The position numbers and the translations under genes were made by a program. A DNA stretch of 64,000 nt from Mimachlamys varia (taxonomy: Eukaryota; Mollusca; Bivalvia; Pectinida; Pectinidae). This document shows, one piece after another, positions 1 through 10,449 of this stretch. A model generated the notes under the pieces. The model saw nothing but the letters and a program-made list of their open reading frames with translations. It made no database searches and was not told the origin of the DNA. Positions within the stretch are counted from its first letter, which is position 1, and each line of letters starts with the position of its first letter. The stretch spans positions 57,492,322 through 57,556,321 of the forward strand of contig OX392528.1 of the NCBI GenBank assembly GCA_947623455.1, written 5' to 3'.

Positions 1-405
1 GACCTGTGCAGTATATATACTTGCACATGGACTTTTGGTCAGGTATTTTAGCTGTTTAGTTATTATGTGTATATTCATACAATATAAATGTTTGTATATA
101 ACATTATTTATGTTCATCAATGTTATAGAGAGTAATGTACTGTGCTTGTGTTGTGTATTGTGTAATTGTACAATGTGTTGTGCTTGTATTTGTCAACATT
201 TACTAGTTATCTCCCTTGCTAATTTTATTTGTTTTGTGTTTATACAAAATTAATTTTCATTTCACATTATTTTTCTTAATTGATTTTATAAACTAAATTA
301 CTGTTTTTTTCGGCCACCTATGGAGAGAATTTATATAGGCTTCTGCCTGTTATTCCATCAAATTGACGTATGAACATCTTTGTCAATAAAATTTATTGAA
401 ATGAA
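1..405 (+). mobile_element. LINE 3' untranslated end (window-edge fragment)
   Basis: This block is almost identical to 18534-18936, with only about four or five differences seen over 400 bases. At that second site it follows the C-terminal part of a LINE ORF2, so this is a 3' UTR. It ends in an AATAAA-containing stretch and short ATGAA repeats at 395-415, like the short-repeat tails of CR1/Jockey-type LINEs. The body of the element lies upstream of the window. A 72-codon open frame at 35-253 is a UTR artefact because it recurs in the second copy without any family match. Confidence 0.8.
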
Positions 406-407
406 AT

Positions 408-1895
408 GAAATGTATAGGATGTGTATACCAGATGTATAGGAGGTGTTTACCAGATGTATAGGAGGTGTATACCAGATGTATAGGAGGTGTATACCAGAA
501 ATAAAGGAGGTGTATACGAGATGTATAGGGGGTATATACCAGATGTATAGGGGGTGTATACGAGATGTATAAGAGGTATATACCAGATGTATAGGAGGTG
601 TATAACAGATGTATAGGAGGTGCATACCACATGTATAGGAGGTGTATACCAGATGTATAGGAGATGTATACCAGATTTATAGGAGGTGTATACCAGATGT
701 ATAGGAGGTGTATACCAGATGTATAGGGTGTATACCAGATGTATAGGAGGTGTATACCAGATGTATAAGGGGTATATACCAGATATATAGGGGGTGTATA
801 CCAGATGTATAGGAGGTGTATACCAGATGTATAGGGGTGTATACCAGATATATAGGGGGTGTATACCAGATGTATAGGGGATGTATACCAGATGTATAGG
901 AGGTGTATACCAGATGTATAGGAGGTGTATACCAGATATATAGGGTGTGTATACCAGATGTATAGGAGGTGTATACCAGATGTATAGGGGGTGTATACGA
1001 GATGTATAGGGGGTATATACCAGATGTATAGGGGGTGTATACGAGATGTATAGGAGGTATATACCAGATATATAGGGGGTGTATACCAGATGTATAGGAG
1101 GTGCATACCAGATGTATAGGAGGTGTATACCAGATGTATAGGAGGTGTATACCAGATGTATAGGGTGTATACCAGATGTATAGGAGGTGTATACCAGATG
1201 TATAGGAGGTGTATAGCAGATGTATAGGAGGTGTATACCAGATGTATAGGAGGTGTATACCAGATATATAGGGTGTGTATACCAGATGTATAGGAGGTGT
1301 ATACCAGATGTATAGGAGGTGTATACGAGATGTATAGGGGGTATATACCAGATGTATAGGAGGTGTATACCAGATGTATAGGAGGCGCATACCAGATGTA
1401 TAGGAGGTGTATACCAGATATATAGGGGGTGTATACGAGATGTATAGGAGGTATATACCAGATATATAGGGGGTGTATACCAGATGTATAGGAGGCGCAT
1501 ACCAGATGTATAGGAGGTGTATACCAGATGTATAGGAGGTGTATACCAGATATATAGGGTGTATACCAGATGTATAGGAGGTGTATACCAGATATATAGG
1601 AGGTGTATACCAGATGTATAGGGTGTATACCAGATGTATAGGAGGTGTATACCAGATGTTTAGGGGTGTATACCAGATGTATAGGAGGTGTATACCAGAT
1701 GTATAGGGGTGTATACCAGATATAAAGGAGGTGTATACCAGATGTATAGGGAGTGTATACCAGATGTATAGGAAGTGTATACCAGATGTATATGAGGTAC
1801 ATAATTTGATATAAACGAGGTGTATACCAGATGTATAGGAGTTACATACCTGATATATTTGGGGCGTATAACAGATGTATTGAAGGTACATAATT
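408..1895. repeat. 22-bp minisatellite array
   Basis: About 65 head-to-tail copies of a 22-bp unit (ATGTATAGGAGGTGTATACC plus AG), with variants carrying GGGG, a deleted G pair, or ATATATAGG. Divergence rises towards the right edge (1780-1895). The array begins directly at the ATGAA tail of the preceding LINE, as if it expanded from that junction. Because 22 is not a multiple of 3, the rc strand is open in several frames, giving long Tyr/Ile/Pro-rich ORFs that are not genes. Confidence 0.97.
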
Positions 1896-1899
1896 TACA

Positions 1900-3600
1900 A
1901 TTCAAATATTACATTTGTATGCATATTGTATCAATATGGAATTGATTGAATTGGTCCACTTTTTATTCTTTTTTTTTTCAAAGGTTGATTCCCAAACAGA
2001 ATTTTACTGTATCAAAAAATTCAAGGTTAATTTTCTCAAATTCTAAGTACAGTTGGCTTGAAAATTAGACAATCATCTAATGTACTACAGTGTATGATCT
2101 AGAGGCTGGGAGGTTTGTCACTCATCATAACTATGGATGATGAGATGGGTTTAATGAATTGTATTTCATTATAAAATGTTCTCTGTTTAAATAATTCTAG
2201 ATTTGGTCATATCTGTTAGACTTTTTAAAACAGTTGATAACATTAAGAAAAACATTTGATTATATCCAGCAAGATAATTGAGGTCATAATATTAATAAAA
2301 TCAAGTTTCTCAGCTTAATTTTAATTCTGACATCAAGTATCTGTATTTGTACAGGAAATCTGCTGTGGAATATTTAACCAGAAACTTCAGCTTCCAAACT
2401 GATAATTGCAAACCAAATGAAAATGGCATGGAGAACATGATGACAAGCCCCTCGGAATGATTAGCAATTCAGGGGAAATCAGGAACCATTGAAAATAAAC
2501 TTTTACAGTATAATCTAACTAATCTTATAGTGAATAATTGATGGCAGTTAACTGTCGAGATAACTCAGTCATATTACTTTGTACTGGTCTTCATTTCAGG
2601 GTTTTCTATATCTCTTACATCGAAAACTAATAAATAGTCCCTTGATTTACTTATAATGAATCCAGATCTCGATCGTGCTCCCAAACAGTTATTGTCCAAA
2701 CCATTTATGCATTGCACTGCTTTATTTACGACATACCCATATACAAATGTAAACGCATATTCATCATGTGTTTATACCTACCATGTATTCATCATGTCAA
2801 GTTTAAATTTTAAATGTGTTCAATGCCTTTAATGATATGAAATAAAGTACGCCCAAACCTGTTACAAATTTGTCTAAAATACATTTAGACTGATCAAGAT
2901 TGATCCCGGTTTAAAGACTACTTTTCCATTCTTTTTACTATTTGCCAATAGATAATTATTATCTTAATCTCCTAATCTGGTCAATTCCGACCCCCTCATC
3001 CGGTCAGTTACGAGCTGTTTAGTTGACATTGTTTTCAGGAGTGCCAAGATCTTTGACATTTCTAGTTCTTGACTATATTAGTTCATGCACGGACTTCTTT
3101 AATTGATATACATGCGGGAAAAAGAGTTCAACATCCAGCAAATGGATAAACACTTATAATTAACATTGTTTCAGCTATCGGCAGTCTTTTAATGAACCTT
3201 CTGGTACCGTGCTTACTTACATTGGCCTATTTGGTCTCATTTCGATATCGAGCCTGGTCCCCTTGGGCTCGTGCTGGTCCCGTCCTGGACGAAATGACAC
3301 AAACTCGGGCATCATTTTTTATATTTATTTTTATTTCTGTGTTAGTGAACAATTAACAATAAATGATACAGTGTAACGATGACGATAAATGAAATGGTTG
3401 ATTATAAAATAAAGATACAAATCCTTGTCCATTCTGAGGACTTGTCACTGTTTTGTTATTCAATTAATGCCTGATACATACACTTCACATTCAATAAATG
3501 TCCCTGCGTATGTTTAGAATACAGAAATGTGGCGCCGTAAAAAGTAGGTACGAGTCCTTTTTATTGGTTTGACAGCGGGGGTCATATAAGGATGTGCTGG
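1900..3600. other. Intergenic, no gene recognised
   Basis: AT-rich sequence without a convincing coding frame on either strand. A modest inverted repeat lies near 3238-3299 (TCATTTCG paired with CGAAATGA, with inner GAGCC/GGCTC). Nothing else is supported. Confidence 0.5.
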
Positions 3601-3978
3601 AATTTTATGGAGAAGAAAAGCGAAAGTGATCAGAGAAAAACCAAGTCCCCGAGCTCGGGTTCCCACTGACAAGGTCGTACTGCGAACACAACAGAATCCG
3701 TGTCACAATAGAGCACGCGAGTGTCCAGTCTTTCTAGATAACTATACAGCTTCAAATGAGCTTGAGCGGTCGTGTAGGCTGCAACAACCACATTTGTGCG
3801 TCCAGACGCTTCGACGATATCGCTGCTGTATGACCAGTCCATATGTACCATGCTTTTACCGATGAATTTACATCCTTTATGTTCTGTATCACTGGGCATC
3901 ATATCAAAATAGTTGGCAGGATTAGCGACGTAGGTCGACTGCACCATGTTCGTCCGTTGACCAAATTTACCACTGAAG

Positions 3979-4115
3979 CTGAAATGATAAAGAAATGGAA
4001 AAGAAGTCAATGAGTTGTTTTACACATATTTATAAATGCTTTATGTTCACTTAGCAATGTATTTATTGAAAGTTTATCACATGGAACAAGTGAGTGTTAG
4101 AAAGAAAATACCAAC
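3979..4115 (-). other. Putative 137-bp spliceosomal intron inside the polymerase B pseudogene
   Basis: On the - strand the sequence reads AACAG then GTTGGT, and 137 bases later TTTCATTTCAG then CTTCAG. Both boundaries fit GT-AG rules with a pyrimidine tract before the acceptor. The flanking peptides are the two halves of one conserved polymerase motif (LAKLMLN upstream, KFGQRTN downstream), and removing the segment keeps the frame. This could also be a chance insertion. Confidence 0.6.
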
Positions 4116-4994
4116 CTGTTAAGCATGAGTTTGGCAAGCCTTCTCAGTCCTGGGTTTTTCGTTATGTTATCTTTGTCCAACAATATTCCCTCGTTGTCAT
4201 AATAGTCGTTGATGCATCTGTGTTTGTCATATCCTGTTTTACACCATTTTCAAGAAAGCGTTGACATAATCGGCGAGGACTCCGCCAGTTTTTGTTTGGG
4301 GGTCGTAGTGGGTGACGCGATCAAAATGCCACACTTCATGAACCCTGTTGAGTTTTTAACATTTTCTTATAGTTGTTTTTAGGTCATCGGTCACCCAAGT
4401 GTATGTAATCGCTCTCTCCTTATCGTCGTGCTCATATTTAACTTGTTATGACATCTCTGCGCAAGTGCGACAAAGAGGGAACAAGAGTTTTCCAACAGCT
4501 GTATACTGTTTACATTGTAGACAGTAGTAGTTTATATTTAGGTAGGCCGGCATGCCTTGTGATGTCTCGTCTAAGACTAACTGTTCGTAAGATTGAAGCA
4601 AGCCTTCGATTTCGGAAAACAATCTTTCTGCTGTCAGTTCCGAAACCTTCATGATCGGAAGGGAGATGGGGTAATCCAGTTTAGGGCACGCCACTGACAA
4701 CCGAACCAAATCGCTCGTATCCATAAATTCGGTGATGTTTCCTATCGGTGACTGAAACAGCCTCTTCAATGTCCTAAGTATATCTGGTAAATCCCGTACT
4801 TCCAAATCCACAAAATCCACTTTATAATGCGTGGCCTGAGTCTGGATTTCGAAATATCTGTCTCCTTCAATACACGTAAAGTGTAATAATCTTCTATATT
4901 AGCGCTTTTTGGTAGGTGACTTTCTCTGAGTATACCGTGTTTGCATCAGAAGGTCTCTTGCCTGCCCCGCCGTATTGACCATATTTTAGTCTGT

Positions 4995-5160
4995 GGCGCT
5001 GTAGGTTGTCGATTCTACTAAACAACATGCCACATTGGTCACACTGGTGTAGGGAGCCATTAAAATGCCTGACTAAATATCTGTCGTAGTTGTCTCTCCT
5101 TCCAAACTTCTCGCCGCAGATGGTGCAACAGAACTCTCGTCTGTGTCCTCGTAACCGTCT
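4995..5160 (-). other. C2H2 zinc-finger segment of the polymerase gene
   Basis: The rc strand encodes a Cys-Cys/His series: EFCCTICGEKFGRRDNYDRY and CDQCGMLFSRIDNLQRH. The first finger keeps Cys-x2-Cys and a His-rich end but has Tyr where the third ligand spacing would be usual. The second keeps all landmarks up to the final His. Immediately upstream, the His-x4-His end of another finger (EHRRLRGH) stands alone, because its Cys half lies beyond the retrozyme at 5759-5801. Confidence 0.7.
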
Positions 5161-5257
5161 ATGTTCTTAAAGTAATAAATTAAAGGGGTTTTACGCACCT
5201 GACCCATCTGCTTCTACATAAGTTTAGAAATTTTGGATTCCTACCTTTTGACCCCTA

Positions 5258-5301
5258 GCATCACTGAAGAGTCCTAGGAGGACGAAACAGCTGTATGATG
5301 C
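5258..5301 (+). ncRNA. Hammerhead ribozyme, type I, copy 1
   Basis: Stem I is GCATCA (5258-5263) paired with TGATGC (5296-5301), perfect over 6 bp. The core CTGAAGA is at 5264-5270. Stem II is GTCC (5271-5274) paired with GGAC (5280-5283) around loop TAGGA. The core GAA is at 5284-5286. Stem III is the short ACA (5287-5289) with TGT (5292-5294) across GC. The cleavage nucleotide is A5295. All invariant core positions of the family are present. The very short stem III is the pattern reported for metazoan retrozyme and PLE hammerheads, which often work as dimers. Confidence 0.88.
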
Positions 5302-5636
5302 AGTTTAATTCATTTTTTCGGCATACTGTATCTATTACTAAATTTAAGAGGTGCAACATATGTGTATGTTACGTGATCTATATGATAGGGGGTGGCAGAC
5401 TCTGCTGGTGAATTTTTTAGTCCCCGAGGTTTGCTGGAGCCTCCATAGCCACAGTTAATATCATTTGAGTAGTGGCACGGTACTTAATATACACATTTTC
5501 GTAGTACACGATTTGAAATTATACAGAACTAGTTTAATTCTACTTCTAGATTAATAAATTAAAGGGGTTTTACGCACCTGACCCTTCTGCTTCTACATAA
5601 GTTTAGAAATTTTGGATTCCTACCTTTTGGCCCCTA

Positions 5637-5680
5637 GCATCACTGAAGAGTCCTAGGAGGACGAAACAGCTGTATGATGC
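5637..5680 (+). ncRNA. Hammerhead ribozyme, type I, copy 2
   Basis: Identical in all paired and core positions to the copy 379 bp upstream: stem I GCATCA/TGATGC, core CTGAAGA, stem II GTCC/GGAC, GAA, stem III ACA/TGT, predicted cleavage after A5674. Two intact cores at exact unit spacing predict a 379-nt excised RNA. Confidence 0.88.
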
Positions 5681-6002
5681 AGTTTAATTCAATTTTTCGG
5701 CATACTGTATCTATTACTCAATTTAAGAGGTGCAGCAAATGTGTGTGTTACGTGATCTCGAAGAAGACTCATCTTGGAAAACGAGGCCCCACACTCATTA
5801 CATTCGTATGCCATGTTGACCGTTCAGACGTCGACCGTAAACTGGCAGGAAAGTATAACCTGCCATAGATAAAACGACACCGTCACTTTGACTTGATGAT
5901 AAACATTACCCACAATGCATTGCACATTACCCAGAATGCATCTGAATAATGTGTTAAAAACACCACCCAGTGTGTAAGGTGTGTCATTTTTATTCTGACT
6001 CT

Positions 6003-6937
6003 CGGGGAGAGAAGATGTCTTGGTTTGCGTGTCCGAAATATCAGAAACATTTTGTAGCAAATACAGTATCCAAAAGCATATCAAGAAACAACACTTGGAA
6101 GAACAAAGAGCAACGAGACCAGCAGAAGCGCCAGGAGAGCCAGGTGTACCGGGAGAGCAGGAAACAGTAATAACACCGGGAGAGCCAGGTGTAACGGGAG
6201 AACCGGGAGCATCGGGAACACCGGGAACACCGGGAACACCGGTAGCGCCCGAAGTAACGCAATTTACTGCAAGACGGCAGCTCACGATGGACAAAGAATC
6301 GGAACAGTTCCGATTTTAGTACCATTTACGATGATTCTGTTCGGGCCGACCTCATGTGGCAAGACGCATTTCGTGACAACTCTGTTATAGAACAGCGTCA
6401 GTAAAATTAGCCCAACACCGGATATGATCATAGGGCTGTACAAGCGATGGCAACCGTTGTATGACGTAATCAGCTCGACCGTCCGTCCTCAAGTAGAATT
6501 TGAGCAAGGACTACCTTTGGACCTTGAGAATGATCACTTTATGGATCCGAACGTGAAAAAACCTCATTGTGTTGGACGACGTCATGTCAATCGCAGCAAA
6601 CGACCGGCGAGTCAGTGAGCTGATTACGGAAGGAAGTCGTCACCGGAACTTGTCGGTCGTCGCAATCAACCAAAACCTCTACTATAGTAAGGATCCTAGC
6701 CAGAGTAGATATTGTCACTATTTGGCGGTATTTAACAACCCCATAGACAGACAGAAAATCATGACTCTGGCACGACAGATGTTCCCCGACGAAGTACAAC
6801 ACTTTATGCGACATTTCGAACAGGCTTACAGCATCCCCTATGGGTATTTACTTGTGGATTTAAAACCGACGACCCCGGAAACTCTGCGCCTGCGCACGAA
6901 CAATTTAAAAAGTGAAGTCAAGAAAAGTCCTACATAA
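6003..6937 (+). pseudogene. Polinton A32-type packaging ATPase with N-terminal zinc finger and collagen-like linker
   Basis: The C-terminal part is a FtsK/HerA-type genome-packaging ATPase: Walker A GPTSCGKT at about 6337-6360, Walker B-like VLDDVMS near 6570, and a conserved SRHRNLSVVAINQNL segment in the ORF 6569-6937. The ORF 6020-6319 precedes it in the same direction and ends EQFRF just before the Walker A strand, which suggests one original protein. That ORF holds the His half of a C2H2 finger (SIQKHIKKQH), whose Cys half ACPK is in another frame at 6020-6035. About ten Gly-X-Y triplets follow (GEPGVTGEPGAS, GTPGTPGTP). At least three frameshifts break the gene: in the finger, near 6317, and between 6390 and 6570. 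The opposite-strand ORF over the Gly-X-Y part is a shadow. Confidence 0.75.
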
Positions 6938-6939
6938 AA

Positions 6940-7985
6940 ACGCATCGAGTCTACCGAACCTCATTTTGTTGAAAGCAGTTCAACAGGGCAGACGTCAGTT
7001 GGAGAGCTCAGTCCATTCACACAGGACAGTCATTTGAGGGATAACATTGAAAAATCTTAAATGCACTCTTATTGTGTTGTTATATGACAAGCGGTGTGAA
7101 AGTTCTTATCTTATTGGTCTTTGTGTTTGTAATAAATGGATTTTTGTATTCAAAGAAAATACATTGAAAAACAAAAAGCAAGATAATTGACCTGTTCTCC
7201 GTACAACAAGTGTAATGCATAACAAGCTTAATTCACATTTGTTCCCCTAATTTTGAATGTTACCAAACATACGTGTTCGTGAGACTATGCAACGAAGTGC
7301 TCATGATTATTGCTTTGACAATGAGATTTAAATAGAAATAATAAACCTATTGCAAGCACAGCATTAAACTTTTAAACGTTTGAAAATAAACTGGGGACAA
7401 TACAAAGACGCGAATGACCTTTGTTTTACCACTATCTTTCGTTGAAGTCAAATTGGCGTTGTCATTTGATAAAAACAAAGTGAAAAGAAATGAAAGATTA
7501 ACAATCTCATATGTCATCTTACCTAACTTTAAATGAAATAACAGACCATTTGTAGTCTAGAATTTGACTTAATTACGTCATAATGAATCAAGCATCAAAG
7601 TATAGTGGCAAAGATCGGTTTATATTATACTGGTGTGTGTCATATCATTTTTAATTACATATTCATCTACCATGCGATGGTTGCGATTTACGTTATCTCC
7701 ATTAACATCGGTACATACATTTGTAGTTAATGTGTTCACCTAAATAAATACACGTTGATTGTAATATTTGGCAAAATAGTCAAGGCAATTCAATGTGTAT
7801 ACAAACATTGCATTTTTATTAAAAAATCAAGGATACATGCAATCTTGGTTTACAGGTCATAAACACGTACAATGGTATATTAACTTGGCCAGTTAAGCCA
7901 TTTCACGAACAATTGTTTCTTTTGTCCTTTGCCTCTGTTTTTAGGACTTTCTCGGTTTTCCACATATCTCCATCTTTAGGATCTA
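6940..7985. other. Polinton interior without recognisable gene
   Basis: AT-rich sequence between the ATPase and integrase remnants. No open frame longer than about 60 codons resembles a known Polinton protein, so capsid or protease genes are not visible here. They may have been deleted or decayed. Confidence 0.4.
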
Positions 7986-7989
7986 TTTT

Positions 7990-8930
7990 CTACAGTTCGG
8001 ATTGATAAAATGTACCCGTGATGTCGTCACCATTGTAGTCCTTCACTCGGTAAACCGGCACCGCTTGCCTCCAGAACCGTTTTGCAATCGTAACTATTTC
8101 ACCAGTCCATCGTTCGTCGTATTCTCGAGTGAATATGTTTCTCAAGTGTGTGATACGCACATGGTCACCTATTTTGAATTTGAACCTCATTTTCTTCTTA
8201 GGTTTTATCTCTCTTGTTAGTCTCGACAAATACGTATCCAGTCTCACAGTTTCAGCATTGTTCTTTCTCACATCAGCCGGTGCCATGTCGATGAATTTGT
8301 GTATTGTTTCATTGTAGCCATCTGCAAAACTTTGCAGTTTATCGATGTAACGGTACGACTGTTTGTACATTAAGTACCTGCACAGCTTCGTCTTGATTGC
8401 TCGCTCGGACACTGCCGCTTTGACCTCATTTGGGGAATATTAATGTTTTATTCCATATCGATCAAGGGAAGAATTATATTTAAATTCCTGTCCCTTATCG
8501 GTCCTGAACCGGCTGGGTTGTCTTCCCTTGGTAAGAATGTCACGGAGTGTTTCCGCAACCGATGTACCTTTCTTGTCCTTTAGCGGCCTCATTTATAGAA
8601 ACTTTGAAAACACGTCGATTACAACTAAAACGTACGTGTATCCATCGTTGTATTTGGAAAATTTGACCATGTCAATGAAATCAGCAGACCACTGATCATC
8701 TATCCCCGCGACATCTACGTGAGTTCTTTTTGCTGGTTGCCTATTTGGTCGCTGTAAACTGTAGGGTTCCTATCGCTTCAGCCACTTTCTTATCATGTAT
8801 TTACTGATGTTGTATTCCCCTTCTTTTTTGATAAATTGATAAAATTTGTGGGGTGCTGACAGACTAGCCGATTTCTAAGGGTCAAAATAAATGTTCCGTA
8901 AGTGATTTTCACAGACAGGCCATGATGCGT
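7990..8930 (-). pseudogene. Polinton retroviral-type integrase, broken
   Basis: Inserts the element by a DDE strand-transfer reaction. On the - strand, remnants resembling the Polinton integrase N-terminal segment lie at about 8910-8770, followed by the catalytic core. The first Asp is in DDQWSADFID (near 8700), the second in FRTDKGQEF (near 8500), and the Glu in SERAIKT at the start of ORF 8412-7990. That ORF continues with the helix MYKQSYRYIDKLQSF and a C-terminal SH3/chromo-like part (FKIGDHVRI, DERWTGEI, YRVKDYNGDDI). Three stops interrupt the frame (near 8786, 8594 and 8442), and there is probably a frameshift. The ORF 8002-8220 on the + strand is a shadow. Confidence 0.82.
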
Positions 8931-8976
8931 ACAGCTCGAACGTATCCAAACTAATGAAGGAGGTTGTTAGCAGACC

Positions 8977-9581
8977 TTACTTTTTTATTCGTCCTCATTT
9001 TCTTTCTCGTCTTCGCTTTCCTCGTCAGATTCGGACTCGGCATTCGATTCGTCATCATCTTCATCATATTCACGATCAAACATGTATTCCTGGAGTTGGT
9101 GTTTGCACTTTAATAGGAACTTCTCCACAGACATCATTATTTTTTTGTGCATTATCAACCTTTCAGTTGCAATATATTGATGAGGGTCTGTCCATATTGA
9201 TTAAGAAATTCCAAGAAATCTGCAACTTTCATCTTTTCATAAGCTTTTCTCCCAGCCTGTTTATTCGATAACCCTTTACCTCGTATTTCGATATCTTTTC
9301 TAAAAACAATCTCTATTGTTGGCTTTAGCTCGTTTCCGCATTTTATCGAAGAACACTTTTTCCTTTGATTCCTTTTCCTTGTTCCCGACATCGTAGTCAA
9401 TTGAAGTAAAACCGTCGACAAGGTTTACTCTCTGTTTCTTGGCCTGGCTTTTGGCTTCGTCCTCCTTTTCGCTGAACGTTCTCTTCAGAGTACAGTTCTC
9501 GAGACACCATAGCTTGACGTGTCGCTGTTGATCGTGTATGTTTTCGAACATTACACCACAATGAGAAAACATCACAACCAT
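8977..9581 (-). pseudogene. Polinton-associated zinc-finger protein with acidic C-terminus
   Basis: ORF 9581-9300 begins MVVMFSHCGVMFENIHDQQ and has a finger-like Cys/His cluster (HCG, RHVKLWC), then a Lys-rich stretch. Overlapping ORF 9421-9155 continues in another frame (KAYEKMKVADFLEFLNQYGQ). A third frame continues as MMSVEKFLLKCKHQL and ends in a highly acidic tail (DEDDDESNAESESDEE) with a stop near 8977. This implies one gene of about 200 codons with two frameshifts. The function is unknown. Its position beside the integrase on the same strand makes it part of the Polinton. Confidence 0.55.
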
Positions 9582-9599
9582 TTTATTCAGTAAACTTTA

Positions 9600-10440
9600 A
9601 CGCATTTTATTTTGCTCATTGGTGGAGTTTGTAGGGAGCACATCAATGATATACTTACTTTCCAAGGTAATTAATCCAAATTCACGAGTACAAAGTAACG
9701 TGGCCTAACGGTACAGTACAAAACCGGTTAATGATTTGGGCGGCTGATCACCGGGCTGTTATGAAATAAACTCGCACGTCGCCGAAGACCCCCATTGAAA
9801 GTTACGGTAAAGTTCACGAGTCATCGCAAGCTGTGTTTCATTAACAGCACATTATAAGCAATAAAAGATGTATTGCTTGACCAATTTGAAAATCTATCGT
9901 ACCATCCGTGGCATCAGTAAAAAGTCTGCCAAGTAGATGAAATACTGTCATATTAATATATCGATACACGTTGTCACAGTAATAGATAATCATTCCAACC
10001 TATGAAGTATGATGCATAACTGACGGTAATTTGTCTTTAATATGTTTGTGAGTTAACTGATCAGATCAATTAGATGGTTAAATGAAACGTTAAAACAAAG
10101 TTAACATTTTAATTACTTGTTCATTCACATACACTAAGTGAAACCAACGTTTTAATCAACAAAGAATCAGTAACACAACACAGATGATCGTAAAAGGGAT
10201 ATATAGGGGTCGGTGAGGCATATCTGTATGTGTGTTTAGTGAAAGGTTATACGACAGCTGCTAGCTATAGTAGCTATATATAGTGGCACACGGTAATGTT
10301 AACAATAAAGGCAGTCACCGTGTTGATCTTTACGAGCTATTAATGTATTGTTGTTATGGATCCCTTTCAAACGTTGTTTTTGTAATAAATAATAAATCAA
10401 ACATATAAGTAAAACACTCATTAAGCTGTATATTAAAATA
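9600..10440. other. No gene recognised
   Basis: No coding frame with family resemblance. This may include the outer part of the Polinton, but I could not identify a terminal inverted repeat partner near 3.0-3.6 kb. Confidence 0.4.
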
Positions 10441-10449
10441 TCAATAGTC

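Larger units (their letters stand above)
5173..5758 (+). mobile_element. Metazoan retrozyme: tandem repeat carrying two hammerhead ribozymes
   Basis: A 207-bp segment at 5173-5379 recurs at 5552-5758 with about 95% identity, offset exactly 379 bp. The element is therefore about 1.55 monomers of a 379-bp unit. Each repeat contains a full type I hammerhead ribozyme core (listed separately). Such tandem hammerhead units are the DNA form of retrozymes: non-coding retroelements whose RNA self-cleaves to unit length and circularises, probably mobilised by reverse transcriptase supplied in trans. No ORF is present, as expected. It lies inside the first zinc finger of the Polinton polymerase gene, so it inserted after the Polinton. 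Confidence 0.85.
3630..5814 (-). pseudogene. Polinton/Maverick protein-primed DNA polymerase B with N-terminal zinc fingers, broken
   Basis: Read on the - strand from an ATG at 5814. First come C2H2 zinc fingers: the first starts at 5801-5759 and resumes before 5160, and a second pair lies at about 5130-4995 (CDQCGMLFSRIDNLQRH). Then comes a polymerase region (4820-4446, ending GKLLFPLCRTCAEMS) and blocks with EVWHFD and THYDPQTKTGG at 4350-4250. The palm follows, with KFGQRTN and the catalytic motif YCDTDS at about 3700. The family copies the element by protein priming, as in Polintons and adenovirus-like elements. Breaks seen: the retrozyme insertion (5173-5758), several frameshifts between 4950 and 4130, a Trp-to-Ser change next to KFGQ, and a stop at 3630 that removes the C-terminal part. 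Whether the zinc fingers and the polymerase formed one ORF is inference. Confidence 0.8.

Noticed and set aside
35..253. 72-codon Cys-rich ORF, repeated at 18532-18786
   Set aside because: Part of a LINE 3' UTR present twice; no start context or family resemblance.
408..1895. CRISPR-like array
   Set aside because: Direct head-to-tail 22-bp repeats without spacers in a eukaryotic context.
393..1905. Long - strand ORFs (up to 469 codons) rich in Tyr, Ile, Pro and Thr
   Set aside because: They are readings of the 22-bp minisatellite in several frames at once; periodicity, not selection, keeps them open.
5824..6325. - strand ORFs with Gly/Pro-rich or Ser/Arg-rich repeats
   Set aside because: Antisense shadows of the + strand Gly-X-Y segment, which runs with the ATPase.
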